The translations under genes were made by a program, and so were the position numbers. Of a DNA stretch of 64,000 nucleotides, positions 11,987-22,205 are shown one piece after another; position 1 is the first letter of the stretch, and every line of letters starts with the position of its first letter. The stretch comes from Ophioderma brevispina (taxonomy: Eukaryota > Echinodermata > Ophiuroidea > Amphilepidida > Ophiodermatidae): contig JAMKCH010012522.1 in the NCBI GenBank assembly GCA_023653785.1, positions 1 to 64,000 on the forward strand, given 5' to 3'. A model generated the notes under the pieces. That model saw only the letters and a list, made by a program, of their open reading frames with translations, was not told where the DNA came from and ran no database searches.

Positions 11987-12401
11987 GGGCACTTGTATTC
12001 AAAGGTGGATATGATGCGTGAACAAGAAAACAAGCGATGTACACGCGTACCTTGATTAGGGTGTCAAAAACAGCAAAATGTGGAAAAAAGGGGGGTTTTT
12101 TTTCTTAACCCGAAAATGTGATGTATATGTTTTGGGTATGTGATACTCAAATTATGCAGAGATCAAAAATATGAAAAATATTGTAAAGCAAAACAAGGTA
12201 ATAAAGGGTATATTAACGAAAAAATGCCTTGCTTAATTGTTTAGGGTAGCAAAAGTGACAAAAATACCTCTTTAGTGTAGCCAAAACGGACAAAAATACT
12301 TGTTTAGTGTATGTTTTTAGTCGGTGGAAATACTTGTTTAGGGTGCATTTTGTAAGTCCATGTTCACGCTCATAATCCACTTTTAATACAGTGCCCCCCC
12401 C
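11984..12401. mobile_element. Inverted-repeat element with GGGGGGCACT ends
   Basis: The left end GGGGGGCACTTGTATTCAAA and the right end, read in reverse complement as GGGGGGCACTGTATTAAAAG, form terminal inverted repeats that extend into GTGGATATGA / GTGGATTATGA. The body carries imperfect repeats of 'ACAAAAATACTTGTTTAG'. Related copies occur at 26130-26594 and about 29845-30318. Confidence 0.7.
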
Positions 12402-12507
12402 GGCGTCAAAATCATGCATTTTTTTTCTCTGTAAGTACAAGAAAATGTTTTATTGCTTCTGTTGTATCTATCCATGTCAGATCAATCATGTGATGGCACT
12501 AATTTAA

Positions 12508-12741
12508 CCCCTGGGTAACCCCTGGCACTAACACCTATTAATAACAATATGTCTGATTGACGCTCATTACAGGACATAACTGATATAGCCTCTGAGTAGC
12601 CAATCAAAATAGTGCTGCCAAATCCTTGTGTACCACCCATACCACCATTCTTACAGCATCTCCGATTTGCTCAGTACACGATATCGCCTTCCAAGTGACC
12701 AATCAAAATAGTGCTTAGATAGGCAGGTAGTGCCCAGGGGG
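12508..12741. mobile_element. TTAA-flanked MITE with CCCCTGG ends
   Basis: TTAA lies at 12504-12507 and again at 12742-12745. The enclosed 234 bp begins CCCCTGGGTAACCCCTGGCA and ends in TAGTGCCCAGGGGG, giving a short inverted repeat CCCCTGG...CCAGGGG. TTAA duplication plus C-rich termini is the piggyBac pattern. There is no coding capacity. Confidence 0.6.
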
Positions 12742-13086
12742 TTAAGTTGTTCAAAATAATGCTGTCATCCGTGTGATATGACATGATAGATACACAGCAG
12801 CAGCTAAAAACAATGGCCCGTATTCACAAAAGAACTTAGTCCTGGCTTAACTCTTAGTCCAGGACTAAGTCATTTAAACAGAATATAAAAGAGAAACAAT
12901 TTGAAATAGGTCAAGTTCTCAGCTCTGAGTGTCTACCTGTACTTTCTCTTTGTATTTTCAGCAGAAAAAAGCTAATATAGGAAAGAAGATGATTTCTTAG
13001 AGGTCCTCCTAGTAGGACTTAGTCCTGGACTAAAAGTTAAGCCAGGACTAAATTCTTTGTGAATACGGACCATTACCTTTATTCTC
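12742..13086. mobile_element. GAGAATAAAGGTA-type element, interrupted by a MITE
   Basis: Bases 12752-12812 match 13592-13645 of the intact element at 13491-13658 (AATAATGCTGT, GTGTGATATGACATGATAGA). The expected terminus ACCTTTATTCTC resumes at 13075-13086. The gap is filled exactly by the foldback MITE at 12815-13071, so this is a clear nested insertion. The left half of the host copy is missing. Confidence 0.65.
12815..13071. mobile_element. Foldback MITE with GGCCCGTATTCACAAA ends
   Basis: Long inverted repeats of about 55 bp are present. The left begins GGCCCGTATTCACAAAAG and runs through CTTAGTCCTGGCTTAAC and TTAGTCCAGGACTAAG. The right is its complement, ending TTTGTGAATACGGACC. The flanks are AAT and ATT. 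Length is 257 bp with no coding sequence. It is inserted in another MITE, which dates it as the younger of the two. Confidence 0.8.
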
Positions 13087-13490
13087 ATTCTTTAACAATT
13101 TGATTAAAATGTGCCATACTTTTAACATAGTTATTAAAAATATGGTAGATTTTACCCAACAAATTAATCAAGCTTTTTACATCAATCAATCCTGTTGTTA
13201 TATGCACCTTTGATTGCCTAGATCTGAGCATGTATGCATATCGTCTTGATGCATACACACAGTTGTCATGTTATATCATCTATTCTTAAACACTTGAGAT
13301 TGTTTATACAGTTTCATTGGTTCCTAGCCGTGTGATATGAGACAATATCACACGGTACAGTGCGTATGCATCACGCGATACGGGTACGTACTGCTTGGGC
13401 CAATTGAAGGTGCATAGTAACAACCGACTGATCGATTTTTAGTAATATGTTACTAATAGCTTCTTATTTTGAATGAAGGTATTAAAGAAT

Positions 13491-13658
13491 GAGAATAAAG
13501 GTATTGTTTTTAGCCTCTGCCGTGTATCTATCATATCATACCACGCGGGCGACAGCACCTTTTTTAGCGTAAAACAACTCGGCTTAAAATAATGCTGTTG
13601 CCCGTGTGATATGACATGATAGATACACAGCTGAGGCTAAAAACAATACCTTTATTCT
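13491..13658. mobile_element. Intact GAGAATAAAGGTA foldback MITE
   Basis: The 27-bp terminal inverted repeats are perfect: GAGAATAAAGGTATTG continuing into TTTTTAGCCTC at the left, and GAGGCTAAAAAC continuing into AATACCTTTATTCTC at the right. Length is 168 bp. On the minus strand its terminal repeat provides AATAAA at 13650-13655, downstream of the minus-strand gene that stops at 13832. Confidence 0.8.
13650..13655 (-). promoter_or_regulatory. Candidate polyadenylation signal AATAAA inside a MITE end
   Basis: This is the first AATAAA on the minus strand after the stop codon at 13832-13834, about 180 nt downstream. It is part of the terminal repeat of the element at 13491-13658. No other AATAAA or ATTAAA was seen between 13656 and 13831. 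Use as a real poly(A) signal is inferred. Confidence 0.4.
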
Positions 13659-13831
13659 CTAAATATCACATGGTTAGGAATCAATGAAATTGCATAACTA
13701 TCTCAAATGTTTAAGAATAAGACTTCATAACCAACTTTGTTTCAGTTTTGTTGCAGCAAGACTAGGTGAAGGTTTAAAGTTACCCTTATCTTGAGACCCA
13801 TTGTAATTTTCACCACCTTCATGTGGCTCAA

Positions 13832-16297
13832 TTATCCTGTTACACCCATCATAACCTCTCGTGCTCCCCTTCTTTTTTGACCCAATTTAGTTGGTGACTC
13901 CAACTGACCAAACTCTGATGACCTGGAACCAGATCCAGCTGGTGGGGACCTGTTCCTTACTAGAGATTTTGCATGAGTTGGTGACACAGCCCTGAAAGGC
14001 GACCCTGAAGGAGACAATGGAGATTGCAACGGTGTACCAGGCACAAAGAATGGGTCGGACTTCTCTAACTGATCATCGTCCAACCCTTGCTTGGACTTGA
14101 GTTTGTGTAGAAATGGGATGGATGGATGTGGGTCTTTGGCCGTTCTCTGGAATGCTTTGAGCTTAAATTCGGGTGTGGTCAATTGAGATGGATCAAGAAT
14201 TAGTTCTGTCATTTCAATTTCAGGCTCGGGAGAGCTAACTTTCTGTGATGGTCCTTTGATTACCAGTTCCTTTTTTCTTACAGGTGATTTGTGCTTGGAC
14301 TTTCTAGGACTTACGTCATTAGTTTCTGATACATAATGCATCTCAGCAACATTAGGACTACTTAAATGATTTGAATGTGTACTCCTATGGTCTATTCCAC
14401 TAGGAGGTACTGGATTCAATTCTGTATGCATCATGCCTTGAGTAAGAGTTTGGGGAAAATCCTGTTGCCTGATTATGGCAGTTGTTTCTTTGTTTAATGA
14501 ATTAGGAGATTGTACTCTTTCATGGTGACTATGCAATGTGTGGTGTGGCTTTCTTGATGCTATGTTAGCAGCTGTTATAACAGCCTCATGCTTGGAATGG
14601 CTTATTTGGTCTCCACCTTTCCTTATTTGGTCTCCACCTTCCCGTATTTGGTCCCCTCCTCCCCTTATTTGGTCTCCTCCTTCCCTTTTGCTAAAACCTG
14701 CAGTGAGTTTTTGTGGTTTTGCTAAACTCTGTGAAATGGATTTATTTGCATTTAGAATAGTCACATGTTCTCCTTTAGCACCATTTGGAGATGTCATTTT
14801 CAAATTGATACCTTTTGAGTTCTGAGCAATCACTTCTGTTATTTCAGTGTAATCTTGTTTGACACCACCCCGGGTTGATGATTTGTGTCCAATTGTTGAT
14901 TCTTCTAGATGTGATAAGCTGGACTTTCTATTTCGCCTTTCGACCTCAATTGACCCTTTATGTTCTTTCTTCAGTCTTAAGTCTACTGCATGTCCAGGTT
15001 TTGGGGTTTCTTGCTTCTTTCTCTTTGATACAAATGCGTATGTGCTGGTGTTTGATCATTACCAATACGTGCAACACTGGTCTGTTCTGCTGCATTTTCA
15101 GTACCAATGATTCGTATCTCTGGTACAGAAAGTTTATTGGGTGGAGATGTTGGCCTATGCAATCGTGCCCTTGATTTAACTTGATTGCCAATTTGTGGTT
15201 TAACTTCATTGCTAATTTGTTCTTCCAAATCTTCAAGTTCTATTTCAGCAACTTGTTCTTTACTCTTTCTTTGGATAGTTCTCTTTGGAGTTTCAACTAT
15301 TACCTTTTGTAATTCCTCAGCGGCTTGTCTTGTCGAAGGTTCCTTGAACTTTGTTCCCAGGTCTTTTGAACTATTTGGTGTTTCAACTGTTACCTCTTGT
15401 AATTCCTTAGCTGCTTGTCTTTTCGAAGGTTCTTTGAACTTTGTTCCCAGGCCTTTTGAACTTTTTGGTGTTTCAACTGTTACCTTTTGTAATTCTTCAG
15501 CTGCTTGCCTTGTCGAAGGTTCCTTAAACTTTGTTTGCTGGCCTTTTGAAGCTTCAACTTTAATTTCAATGTTCCTACTGTCTGCAGTTTTTGGTGGGGA
15601 CAAGGGCCTATCCACTTTTAATTTACTTGAGTTTGATCCACCAAAGCTTGTTTCGGCTTCCCCAACATTGACGACCGTGACATCAGGTGAGCTGCAACTG
15701 ATTTTGCGTCTTGGTTTGATTACTTTGACTTCTTCAAAATCATCACCTGTACTCCCTGGAAGAGGAGTCTCCTCCATCTGGACAACGGTCATTTGTGGTT
15801 CGCTAAAACTCAGCCCCCTTGATCTCCTTGAGTCGTCCAATACTGATATCTCTTGCAGAATGTCATCCATATCATCTGCTTCCTCTGGTACATCTACAAC
15901 AATAGATGGAATACTCTCCACTGATTGAGCCCGTATAGCTTTCAAATTGATGTCGCTGTTAGTCCGACGCTGCTTCTCTGTGCTCAAGTTCTGCTTAGAT
16001 ATAGCTCTTAGGTTAGGCTGTGAAACAATATTATTGGAATACATTCCTTCTGTAACAATCACAAGGTCTTTAGGGTCATAAACATGGACATTGTCAGGCA
16101 TTGTGTAGTTGATGCACGGATGCAACTGAAACTTTTCCTTGCGAAGCTTCCTGACAGCAGTCTTCAATGGCAGCTGGATGTTGGCGATAGCAAAACTCTT
16201 CGTACTGTACTTCTGTTTGACACAGACGTCTATGTGGACTGTTGATGATGCTACAATTTCTTTGGTGATTTTCTTGTATTCCAGAGGCTTGCTAAAT
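13832..16297 (-). CDS. 3'-terminal exon: end of a C2-like domain plus long disordered tail (frameshifted)
   Basis: The exon begins after a strong acceptor (pyrimidine tract then CAG at 16300-16298, minus strand). The first 45 residues, with FSKPLEYKKITKEI, STVHIDVCVK and SFAIANIQLPL, look like the last strands of a C2 domain, a membrane- or protein-binding beta-sandwich. Next comes a basic segment (AVRKLRKEKFQLHPC) and then low-complexity sequence rich in S, P, E and K. The tail has three tandem repeats of about 32 residues (TKFKEPSTRQAAEELQKV type, about 15290-15540) and four GGDQIR-type octads (about 14610-14690). The frame from 16297 stops at 14983. A second frame, open from about 15043, carries the rest to the stop at 13832, so one base was lost or gained at about 15005-15060. 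The exon joins 41992-42181 in phase. The family is not recognised; a C2CD2/TMEM24-like protein was considered but not demonstrated. Confidence 0.7.
15005..15060 (-). other. Frameshift site in the 3' exon
   Basis: Upstream of this interval the coding frame is the one open from 16297. Downstream the frame open to 13832 has the same S/E/K-rich composition. The two overlap here, where the first runs into TAG at 14983-14985 and the second opens after a TGA at about 15055. A single-base indel reconciles them; an intron is unlikely because no GT/AG pair fits. Confidence 0.6.
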
Positions 16298-16828
16298 CTG
16301 AAAAGAAGAAAATAAAATCAAAATTAAATTCCATTTTTGTACAATAAAGGTAACATAACCACAACTTGCATATTTGTTTTGTGAACTCTAAGCTTTGATT
16401 GCTTGGAGAAACTTCATTTATTGTTGTCATCATTTCTGGAAAAAAACTGGTTCTTGAACCAGGACAGGAGTCATGCCTCATGCAACAATCAGAAATAGGT
16501 TAACTTTAACCAAATTTCTAAATTTTTAACAAAAAAGACCTATTTTGACCCAACTTGGCCCCTATGTAACCATTAACCTCCAATGTCAAGGTTAGCACTT
16601 CCCTCCCTCTGATTGTAAATTCAAACCAAACATGGTTACAATGATCAAAGCAATATTTTGGAAATAGAGAAATGTTAACCTAACTGCAAAACTTTAACTA
16701 GAACATATTGTGACCAGTTTTACCCCTACATGACCTTTAACCTCAACCTCCTTAAGGTCACCCCTTTCATCCCACCCATTGATTATTATTACCAAGTGTG
16801 GTTTGAATTGAAGCAATACTTTTAAAAT
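16298..16828 (-). other. Intron start (3' part), with CTTTAACC-type tandem repeats
   Basis: Intronic for the minus-strand gene. Blocks sharing a TTAACTTTAACCA-like core followed by 'ACCCC(T)A...TGACC/TAACC' recur about every 170 bp (about 16500, 16675 and 16978), forming a degenerate short tandem repeat. No gene was seen. Confidence 0.45.
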
Positions 16829-16974
16829 GGCTTACTGTATTTTGCGAAACAAAACGAAACAGAACTCCCATTGGATTACACGCTTTATTCCGTCATGCAT
16901 GCATACCGTGCATAACGGAATAAAGCGTGTAATCCAATGGGAGTTCTGTTTCGTTTCACAAAATACAGTAAGCC
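16829..16974. mobile_element. Near-perfect palindrome (foldback element), arms about 62 bp
   Basis: The left arm GGCTTACTGTATTTTGCGAA continuing through CAGAACTCCCATTGGA and CGCTTTATTCCG is matched almost base for base by its complement at 16912-16974. The loop is only about 20 bases around CATGCATGCA. Its motifs match the foldback at 10366-10516. The very high arm identity points to a young insertion, or to arm homogenisation. Confidence 0.8.
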
Positions 16975-17736
16975 TTTAAAATTGGTAAACTTTAACCAAA
17001 TTACTAAAACTAACTAAAATGCCCGAACATACGTATGCAGAATAGTGGTTCCTAGTCTTGTTCTGGGTAAGCTCAAGGGCAAGACATGAAAAAATATATG
17101 AAATAAGAACCATATATGATTTCACCCTTGTTTTACCAAGCCTTTTTTTGTAACATGGCTTACCAAAGGGGTGGTTACCACCCCCACCTTACCACCCCCA
17201 CCCCCCAGGAGTCAGGAATTTGTTAAAGAGCACCCGATGCTTATGATTTGATATAAGTGGATAGCTTTAGTCCTCCTGAGTCAGTAAAATTAGCATTCTC
17301 CACAGAAAATAGGCAAATATCCAATTTTGCACTAAAAAAGTAGAAATATTGTATTTTCATGCGGTTCTCAGGTCTAAATGATGGCAATTGACTACTTTTA
17401 CAAACATAGGGTTTTAGAGCCATACTGTGCATGCAGAATATTTTTAAAAATGTACCCTTATTTTTGGTGGGTGGCATACCCTACCGCAGTGAAGGTACCA
17501 CCTTCCACATTTGTTATCGCTAATATGATCGGAAAGGATGAGAAGCTTATTTGGCATTTTAGCACACCAGAGGAAAGTTCACTAGTGCACCTTCCCCCAT
17601 TGGTAAGATGAGGGTTATGCCAAAAGAAAAAGTAATTTGTAAAACATGTGGTTGATTCCCATATCCAAATACCATAACATTATATCATATAACTCTTAAC
17701 TTTTAACTTCAAGTCACAGATTGCTAATTGGTAAGG
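16975..17736. other. Intronic, no gene seen
   Basis: Part of the long minus-strand intron. It contains a C-rich patch (CCACCCCCACCTTACCACCC region, about 17176-17210) and no recognisable exon or complete element. Confidence 0.45.
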
Positions 17737-17740
17737 TTAA

Positions 17741-18090
17741 AGGTCCATGGTCTGATCGCTAATTAGCCTCATCCCCAGGGACCCCAGATTTTACCGGAAG
17801 TGGTCAAAACTTTGGTATCAGAAGAAAGCTGCTATTTTTCTCATTTATCCTGTGAAATTTTAGGGCTAAAGGATGTTTGGTTTGGATGTTATAAGTGAAA
17901 ATATGCCCCATTTTGGTTGACCAATATTAATTTTACACAGTACTCTATGGGGATTACAAAATCATGTTTTTTGCTCTCATTTCAAAGCGGGTTGAAATAT
18001 CGGCGTGAAACTTTACAGATGGGGTTTTGGGGTGAAGGCCATTCTATCACAAGATGAAAAGTTTATAGACTTAAATCAGGCCATCCCCCT
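17741..18090. mobile_element. TTAA-flanked MITE (350 bp)
   Basis: TTAA sits at 17737-17740 and 18091-18094. The ends read AGGTCCATGG and CCATCCCCCT, a loose inverted repeat (AGGnnnATGG). An inverted-orientation homologue lies at 52672-53017 and a third, split copy at 6820-7410. All share a CCCCATTTTGGTnGACC block and a 'CATCTGTAAAGT' type block. Confidence 0.7.
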
Positions 18091-18094
18091 TTAA

Positions 18095-19059
18095 TACAAT
18101 GGCCCTCATTCTGAGTCTCATGCTGTTGTAGCTGCAAATAATGACAATTGTGGAGTACCAAATAATCATTCCTGCATATAAATGGCAGAATAACTGGGTC
18201 AGTTAAAATGCATTTTATGTTAATGTAAGTCTGTATGCAACGAACTGGAACAAGCTTAACACAATAATAATATAAATGTAGACAAGGGAAAAAACAGAGA
18301 ATTAGTCAATACTACACATAAGGTTAATGTGACAAAACCAGCTTGCAGTCCCTAGAATATGTATTTAGAACTCTGCACACCTATACTTCATAAATATATG
18401 CTACAATTCTGCACTGTTTACTTTTGCCTGAAGCTGCAAGGTCAAACATGCACTCACGTCGGAATATTTTTCTTGCGTAAATTCAATGCACAATGTAGAG
18501 GGTAGCTCACTAGGTTGCAAGCATGCATATATGGCTATAGGACACAATATTTTCTTGACTCGTTACTGGTTGATAGACATGTTAAATTTTAAGTTCGAAT
18601 ACATTTGCAAAATTGTGCTCTGATCGAGTTCAGCTTTTGATTATATAATTTATGCACCATGATCGGGTCAGCTCACAAGCTTCCCAGCACTACACTATTT
18701 CTTGCCTACATTATACCTTGTAGAAATGCATATTTCATCAGTGGTAAGAGAGTAGCCCAAGATTCGTGGACAGAGTGAATTGACAAAGACATGGTGGCAC
18801 AGCTGGGAGAAATGATGCACATGGATATATGGTTGTTGACGAAAATTTAAGTATGCTAATTACAGCTGAGATAAATTCCAGTATAGTCTACCAAGTGTTA
18901 CGTGATGAATGAACACACAAGTCATTGCATGATGATATTAAAGGGGTTTACAGCTGATGCTACCCGATGTTGAACGAAACAGCTGTTAGCCTGCAATTAA
19001 TTTACTTCAATGTTCCGATTCACCAAATACTAAAAAGATATAAAGGGAGAATCTACACC
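18095..19059. other. Intronic, no gene seen
   Basis: AT-rich sequence with no recognisable exon, element boundary or long open frame. Confidence 0.45.
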
Positions 19060-19063
19060 TTAA

Positions 19064-19378
19064 AGGTGCATTTCGTGATTCCAGCACCTTCTGTTTTATC
19101 CATTGTTCACTAGATATTCTTGAGAAAAGCTTATTGACAACTTTTTAGCTGATCCCGACTTTGCGGTTTTGTGTTATGACCAAATGCGCGTTTCCCACGG
19201 TGCCATAGGCCACTGTGCTATAATTTCTGTCCGTTTACGGACAGAAAATACAAAATTGCGAATTTTTTACAGACACGACCGAATTTGCATGTAAGATTTG
19301 GTACACATGGATTACTAATGTTAATGGTTCAGATGAGGTAAGTCGGAGGGACGAGGCTGTGGATCACGAAATGCCCCT
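19064..19378. mobile_element. TTAA-flanked MITE with AGGnGCATTTCGTGAT ends
   Basis: TTAA lies at 19060-19063 and 19379-19382. Termini are AGGTGCATTTCGTGAT and ATCACGAAATGCCCCT, a 16-bp inverted repeat with one mismatch. Length is 315 bp. A reverse-oriented relative is at 49301-49630. It ends about 175 bp before the first recognised transporter exon. Confidence 0.8.
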
Positions 19379-19555
19379 TTAACCTGTCCATCTGAATGAT
19401 GTATACATACCAATTGAGAGTGATTGGATTTAGACTGTCTTGCTTGGTTGTTCAACAGAACTGAAAACTAGCTTCTCCTCTTTGGGTGAATTACCAGTAC
19501 AATCTCTCTTTTAAATTCTGATCTGCAACAGCGGCTGTGCCTGTTCTGGCCCATC

Positions 19556-19739
19556 ATGGACAGTGGCTGGGCCTGGGCGGTGTTATTCGGATGCTGTGTG
19601 AATGGTGTACTAAATGACGGCCTACTGTTTGGCTCTCATGGAGTGTTACTGGTAGCTTGGCAGCAAGACCAGTTATCGGATTCCCTTACTGAGTTACAGT
19701 GGATTGTCTCGTTAGCGGTTGGATTAGCGCATATAATAG
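19556..19739 (+). CDS. Monocarboxylate-transporter-like protein (MCT/SLC16 family), exon 1
   Basis: ATG at 19556 starts 61 codons, ending at a GT donor (19740) in phase 1. The start MDSGWAWAVLFGCCVNGVL fits the SLC16 TM1 signature (consensus D/E-G-G/S-W/F-G/A-W) with G replaced by S. It is followed by the loop and TM2 start (LTELQWIVSLAVGLAHI). These carriers are 12-TM major facilitator proteins of the plasma membrane, moving monocarboxylates or other small solutes, usually with protons. An acceptor-like CTGCAACAG at about 19522-19530 precedes in-frame codons, so the exon may begin there, and a 5' non-coding exon is possible. It lies inside the large intron of the minus-strand gene. Confidence 0.75.
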
Positions 19740-20936
19740 GTTTGAATACATTGCTACTAATCATTTATGTAACTGTTGTAAGCTATAGCTTTAAAAGTAT
19801 AACTTGACATTTCAATTGAATTTTCTGTTTGAAAGTTATTTATAAAGTCGATTGTCAAAGAATTCACTCACTAAAATTGTTCTGGATCTTAAGATTGCAA
19901 CTAATTAAAGGGGTACTATATTTGGTGGATTTAATTCTGCACACACACCCCCCGTGTACAGCGGCTTGGTGCACACTTTGGCCAATTACGCATCAGACTA
20001 CAATATGCACCGTTCATCCCAGTTAACACACATACGCTGATGTATGTTCTATTTTGTCCAAGAAATGAGTCCACTGGTATCATAAAAAGCTTGTATTTTC
20101 CTCACGTCATCTTTAAAATATATTTTAGTTAAAATATTTGCCTTTTAAATGCTACATGCAGTTACAAATATGGGTTGTTTACAGTTACTGGAAATTGACT
20201 GTACAGTAATCTACAGAATATTGTATTATTACACCTCATGAATATTCATGAACATAATCATGTTAGTTCATTGGCTGATTCCTATTAGACATGCTATTTC
20301 CCTAGGGAAATAGATCAGACTATTTCCCAACAACCTCATTTCCCTACAACCTCTCCCCAGAGTCACAGGAGGTGTAATAAAAAAAATCCTACATGGTTTA
20401 TATCCGGGAAAATAGGGCACACTATTTTCCTTGGTATGGCTATGGCAGATCACGGGGGGGGTTTGTTTTTTTTTTTTTTCGGGGTGGTAGGCCCGTAGCC
20501 AGTACCTCGGGCAAAATAGGGTGCCCTATTTCCCTCTTAATCATTTAGTATTTGTTATAATGCCACGCAATTAACGCTCATATTAAAATGTTTATGTCGG
20601 AATCAAATTTAATTTTGGAAATAAGGTATGGTGGTGATGGCCATCTTATGAAACAAGAAAACTATATATTGTAATCAGGTAGGACACCTTTAAAGTAATT
20701 GTGTTCATTACAACCATATTAATTAATAATAATTTAATAGAGTAAGTTTGAATTCACAGAGATTACAGCATTGGAAATAACATGTTGTATAAATCTAGCA
20801 TTCCCTCCCAAGAATTCAAAATTTTCCTTCAATTCTTAAAAAAAATACTTTCTTTATTTAAAGGACAAAAAAATTCCCTCCAAATATCAAAATTTCCCGG
20901 GAATGTTATTCCCAAATTCCAGGAATGGGCGAACCC

Positions 20937-21905
20937 GAGGGTGTTTTGAACCAATCCCATAATGCATTGCAATGTGCCTCGACTGTTGCTGTACAAAACA
21001 CAGGTCAGTAACTTTGGGAGAAAAAGGTTTAAGAATTAGAGGACCACAAAACATTTCATGATCATACCAAAATCCCTTAAAGACAATATCAGTGATTTGG
21101 TTGATGAAATCGAAAAAAATTATCAAAAATCAGATTTTGCATGTTGTAACAAGAATAGGGTATTTCTAAAACCCTGCAAGTAATAGGACCAAAAGCAACA
21201 ATAAGGACAAAATTGGATATTTTTAGTTATTACTGTCCGTTTCGGACACTTTCTACAACACGAAACTGAATGGGGATTCTTATCGTGAATATTGCGTTTC
21301 ACTTTTCTATCAATTTCAATTGGAAATAATAACTTATGTGAAATAGAAGTCTACGACTTATCCTTCCTTATCAGCTTAATCCTTCAAATTTCAAATATTT
21401 AAAGTTCGTTCGGGTGTTCATGATAGCGCCTTTAAACTTGATGGTTTTGGGGGCTAAGATAGCTCAATCAGGTAGGCGATCGACTCCAGGTATGCTACCC
21501 ATGGTAAGGCGTGCGTTCGAGCCCTGTGAGATTCAGCTATCTTGTAATTTCCCGGGACAAGAAATTAAACGCTTGGTTGTCTCGATTTACCCATGCGAAT
21601 TTGGGAAGTTGATCCGGCTGCGATGGTTAGCTCGATGTTATTTTGCTGAAAAGGGAAAGCGATGATCCCGATCTGCTGCATCCCTGAAATGATGCTAAAT
21701 GATTTTGGTATGGTTGGGCACAGTGATCAGCGACCATTTTGGAAAAGCGCTTAGAGGCCAATAGATAAGGCGCTATATTAAATCTCTGCTATTATAAATG
21801 GGTGCAAAAATGGGGTTTTATGTGTAAAGAATAGATTTTGGTGGGATCACATGACCTATTGAGGTAAGATTTACCAAAACTGTGGATTGACTCAATACAC
21901 CCTCT
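20937..21905. mobile_element. GAGGGTGTATTGA-type foldback element, opened by later insertions
   Basis: The left end GAGGGTGTTTTGAACCAATC (20937) and the right end GATTGACTCAATACACCCTC (to about 21903) are the terminal repeats of the family also seen at 21913-22205 and 55933-56205. The expected internal sequence breaks near 21110 and resumes near 21835. The intervening 700 bp contains the SINE at 21450-21795 and a repeat related to 48590-48850. Confidence 0.6.
21450..21795 (+). mobile_element. tRNA-derived SINE
   Basis: An A-box-like TAGCTCAATCAGGTAGG at 21460-21476 and a B box GCGTTCGAGCCC at 21513-21524 have tRNA-like spacing. The 3' tail AGCGCTTAGAGGCC...AAGGCGCTATATTAAA, then CTCTGCTATTAT, is a typical SINE end. 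It is a pol III retroposon rather than a tRNA gene, because no full cloverleaf with acceptor stem forms. It lies in transporter intron 1. Confidence 0.7.
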
Positions 21906-21912
21906 CGGGCAC

Positions 21913-22205
21913 AGGGTTGTTTTGAATCAATCCCATGAGGCATGCAATGTGGCACTTACCGTACTGTACTAACACATGTCAGGTACTTGGGGATAAAAGT
22001 TTTCCAAAAGTTCAAGAACAACAAGACATGTCATATCATGCAAAAAAGTCCCTAAGTACTAACACGTTGTAGGCTAAAATGGGCGTAAAAGTCCGGGTTT
22101 TTATGCTGTTAATAAATAGGATTTTTGTTTCGGATTAATATGACCTATTTTGGTGAAATTTCCCAAAAAACTGTGCATTGTGGGAATTGACTCAATACAC
22201 CCCTC
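21913..22205. mobile_element. GAGGGTGTATTGA-type foldback element
   Basis: The left end AGGGTTGTTTTGAATCAATC and the right end GATTGACTCAATACACCCCTC, disrupted by one extra base each, are inverted. The inner motifs GCAATGTGGCAC, TAACACATGTCAGG and TGTGCATTGTGGGAATT match the copy at 55933-56205. It is adjacent to the copy ending at 21905. Confidence 0.65.

Larger units (their letters stand above)
13281..13719. mobile_element. Outer foldback element enclosing another MITE
   Basis: The left arm (13281-13340: TATTCTTAAACACTTGAGAT, then TTTCATTGGTTCCTAGCC and GTGTGATAT) pairs with the right arm (13662-13719: ATATCACATGGTTAGGAA, CAATGAAATTGCATA, CAAATGTTTAAGAATA). Inside are a second inverted pair (TATGCACCTTTGATTG at about 13201 and CAATTGAAGGTGCATAG at about 13401, the first lying just outside the left arm) and the intact element at 13491-13658. 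The order suggests repeated insertion into the same spot. Confidence 0.6.

Noticed and set aside
14538..14825. Plus-strand frame with IWSPP repeats
   Set aside because: Antisense reading of the GGDQIR octads in the minus-strand exon.
15185..15928. 247-codon plus-strand frame
   Set aside because: It is antisense to the minus-strand 3' exon, and its serine/leucine bias mirrors that exon's codons.
21460..21524. Possible tRNA gene on the plus strand
   Set aside because: Same reason: tRNA-like promoter boxes with a SINE 3' tail rather than a full cloverleaf.
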